A DNA stretch of 19,968 bases from Oehlia diaphana. Lineage: Eukaryota; Glomeromycota; Glomeromycetes; Glomerales; Glomeraceae. Numbering within the stretch: the stretch's first letter is position 1; every line of letters begins with the position of its first letter. Under the pieces are notes generated by a model. The model was not told where the DNA came from. It saw only the letters and a list, made by a program, of their open reading frames with translations, and ran no database searches. Both the position numbers and the translations under genes were made by a program. This document shows, piece by piece, positions 18,860-19,968 of this stretch. The stretch spans positions 105,799 through 125,766 of the forward strand of contig QZLH01000239.1 of assembly GCA_003833135.1 (NCBI GenBank), given 5' to 3'.

Positions 18860-19668
18860 ATGACTACAGAATATTTAATTGACGTTAAAATGGCACAAGA
18901 ATTTATCTTAAGATTTACTGGAAAAGAGTTTAACGCTATTTTAAAGGTGGTCTTTAAAAGTTGAGAAATACCAGATACCAAAGATATTTCATTTTTTAAT
19001 TATGAGCAAACTGACCATACAACTTCACTATTCCAGTAATATACAGATGAGTGTGAACTACTTAGCATAAAAGATGCAGAAGATTATATAAACTTTCTTT
19101 TCACTTTAAATGAATTTTCTAATTTGATTATTCACTATTAATGTATTAGTCTTACAGCCTTAAGAGTATTGCAAGTCAAGAAGTACAAACAAATATTCTC
19201 ATCCAATCAAAAATAAGAATAACTGGTTTTACAATTACTGGACAAGAAAATTTTAGAAAATAACATATACTAATCAGATGACATAATTGTTAAAATACAA
19301 ACAAAACTTCTGGATGCAAAAGTCGTTTTATTTACCCCAAAAGGAAAGAACTGCATTTTAACTTTTGCTGATATGATAAAATGTAAGCTTGACGATAATT
19401 GATTTAGCTTACCTACTCCTATTGAACATAAATCAGATGATGTTAATAATACCACTAAGAAGAATCCTAAGAGTGACAAAAATAAAGCATCCAAACAACA
19501 ACAAAAGAAATAAAAATTTAACAACATATTCCCAGAAAGAAGATTTTAATAATTATGACTGGTTACAAATCTATGCTTAAAGATAATATCCGTAAAATTG
19601 TCATTTATGATATTTCCTTCAAATGGACTCAATTAGAAATTTTTAATTACCTTATACACAGGTCGAAA
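18860..19668 (+). pseudogene. Decayed coding sequence, possibly a retroelement ORF1-type protein
   Basis: Reading starts at ATG 18860 (MTTEYLIDVKMAQEFILR) and continues through TGA 18962, TAA 19037 and TAA 19139 with sensible sequence between them (EIPDTKDISFFNYEQ, then SIKDAEDYINFLFTLNEF). It then passes to a second frame (NILIQSKIRITGFTITGQEN) and back (TKLLDAKVVLFTPKGKN, then a Lys/Asn/Gln-rich stretch near 19440-19512). A third frame from 19556 gives MLKDNIRKIVIYDI, then FKWTQLEIFNYL before a stop at 19666. The last block resembles, from memory, a short RNA-binding-like domain found in retroelement ORF1-type proteins of Rhizophagus. That is tentative. The intact ancestor was probably about 260 residues or longer. 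Confidence 0.5.
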
Positions 19669-19693
19669 TGTGAAAAATCAGGCATCAATTAGT

Positions 19694-19788
19694 TACCAAT
19701 CGGGTACCAATCAGATAGCTGATTGGTGACTGATTGGTAACCGATTGGTGACTGATTGGCATTTTCGCCAAATACTGTCACCAATCAG
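19694..19788. repeat. Cluster of seven CCAAT/ATTGG words forming hairpins
   Basis: ACCAAT occurs at about 19695, 19706 and 19780 and ATTGG(T/C) at about 19722, 19733, 19744 and 19755, in near-tandem 11-bp spacing (GATTGGTGACT, GATTGGTAACC). The first two pair with the next two as ACCAATCAG/CTGATTGGT around a 4-base loop (ATAG). Confidence 0.6.
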
Positions 19789-19812
19789 GCAGTTTGCTAA
19801 CTTTTGATCCAG

Positions 19813-19968
19813 TAATCAGAAAAAGATGAAATATAGTTCATTGGAATCGTCTCAATACGACGAATCTAATGGTAGTAAAATTGTATTTCTAGGATTAATA
19901 ATTGATGAGATATTAAATAAAATGTAAAAATAAAAAATACTATTTATATTTTATTTAATAATATCTCA
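19813..19968 (+). repeat. Fourth copy of the foldback core repeat, ending in a palindrome at the window edge
   Basis: CAGTAATCAGAAAAAGATGA begins a segment matching the core found in both foldback arms and in the foldback loop. It continues through ATCTAATGGTAGTAAAAT and TTTCTAGG. It is followed by a 63-bp near-palindrome (19906-19968: TGAGATATTAAATAAAAT ... ATTTTATTTAATAATATCTCA with a 3-base bulge). The element probably continues past the right edge. Confidence 0.65.

Noticed and set aside
12215..19968. Search for tRNA, rRNA or CRISPR-like structures
   Set aside because: No cloverleaf with a GGTTCGAATCC-type T-arm, no rRNA-like sequence and no regularly spaced short direct repeats with unique spacers were seen; the 118-bp array has related, not unique, spacers.

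Overview
The window looks like nuclear DNA of a filamentous fungus, most likely an arbuscular mycorrhizal fungus of the Rhizophagus/Glomeromycota type. The reasons are the very AT-rich base composition, short (63-88 nt) GT-AG introns, a Crinkler-family NTPase/nuclease gene, a secreted-membrane Kelch protein, a Cdc7/SepH septation kinase, and a dense layer of decayed DNA transposons. The assignment rests on gene families and remembered sequence style, not on a database search.

Layout. 1-1624 (minus) is the 5' part of a pogo/Tigger-like transposon: a broken CENP-B-type transposase running off the left edge, a subterminal region with repeated TGACTA motifs, and a terminus abutting TA at 1625. 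2098-8925 (minus) carries two intact host genes: a 1,224-residue Cdc7/SepH-like kinase (five exons, 6704 to 2725), followed in the same frame after one TGA by a further 205-codon open stretch, and a 419-residue Kelch-repeat type I membrane protein (four exons, 8925 to 7465). A 1 kb divergent intergenic region (8926-9957) holds a 209-bp terminal-inverted-repeat element with a perfect 9-bp target duplication. 9958-12214 (plus) is a two-exon Crinkler-type gene (730 residues) with a P-loop NTPase, a PD-(D/E)XK-like nuclease region and a coiled-coil tail.

From about 12.3 kb to the right edge no intact gene is visible. This half is a transposon graveyard: an orphan pogo-like terminus (13362), a stop-riddled Tc1/mariner transposase C-terminus (14184-14509), an N-terminal fragment of what looks like another transposon protein (14717-15368), a 263-bp MITE (15425-15687), a roughly 118-bp tandem array whose units carry a small exon-like core (16148-16803), a foldback element with arms of about 240 bp (17452-18791) split by a 739-bp hAT-type MITE with an exact 8-bp target duplication (17690-18428), and a decayed coding sequence (18860-19668), possibly a retroelement ORF1. 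A core repeat of about 90 bp occurs four times in the last 2.5 kb and retains a shared reading frame.

The three intact genes do not form an evident pathway. The kinase belongs to septation/mitotic-exit signalling, the Kelch protein is a predicted secretory-pathway membrane protein, and the Crinkler gene belongs to an effector/selfish-element-derived family. The most informative observations are the nested, datable insertions on the right, the exon-like tandem array, and the in-frame extension behind the kinase stop codon.
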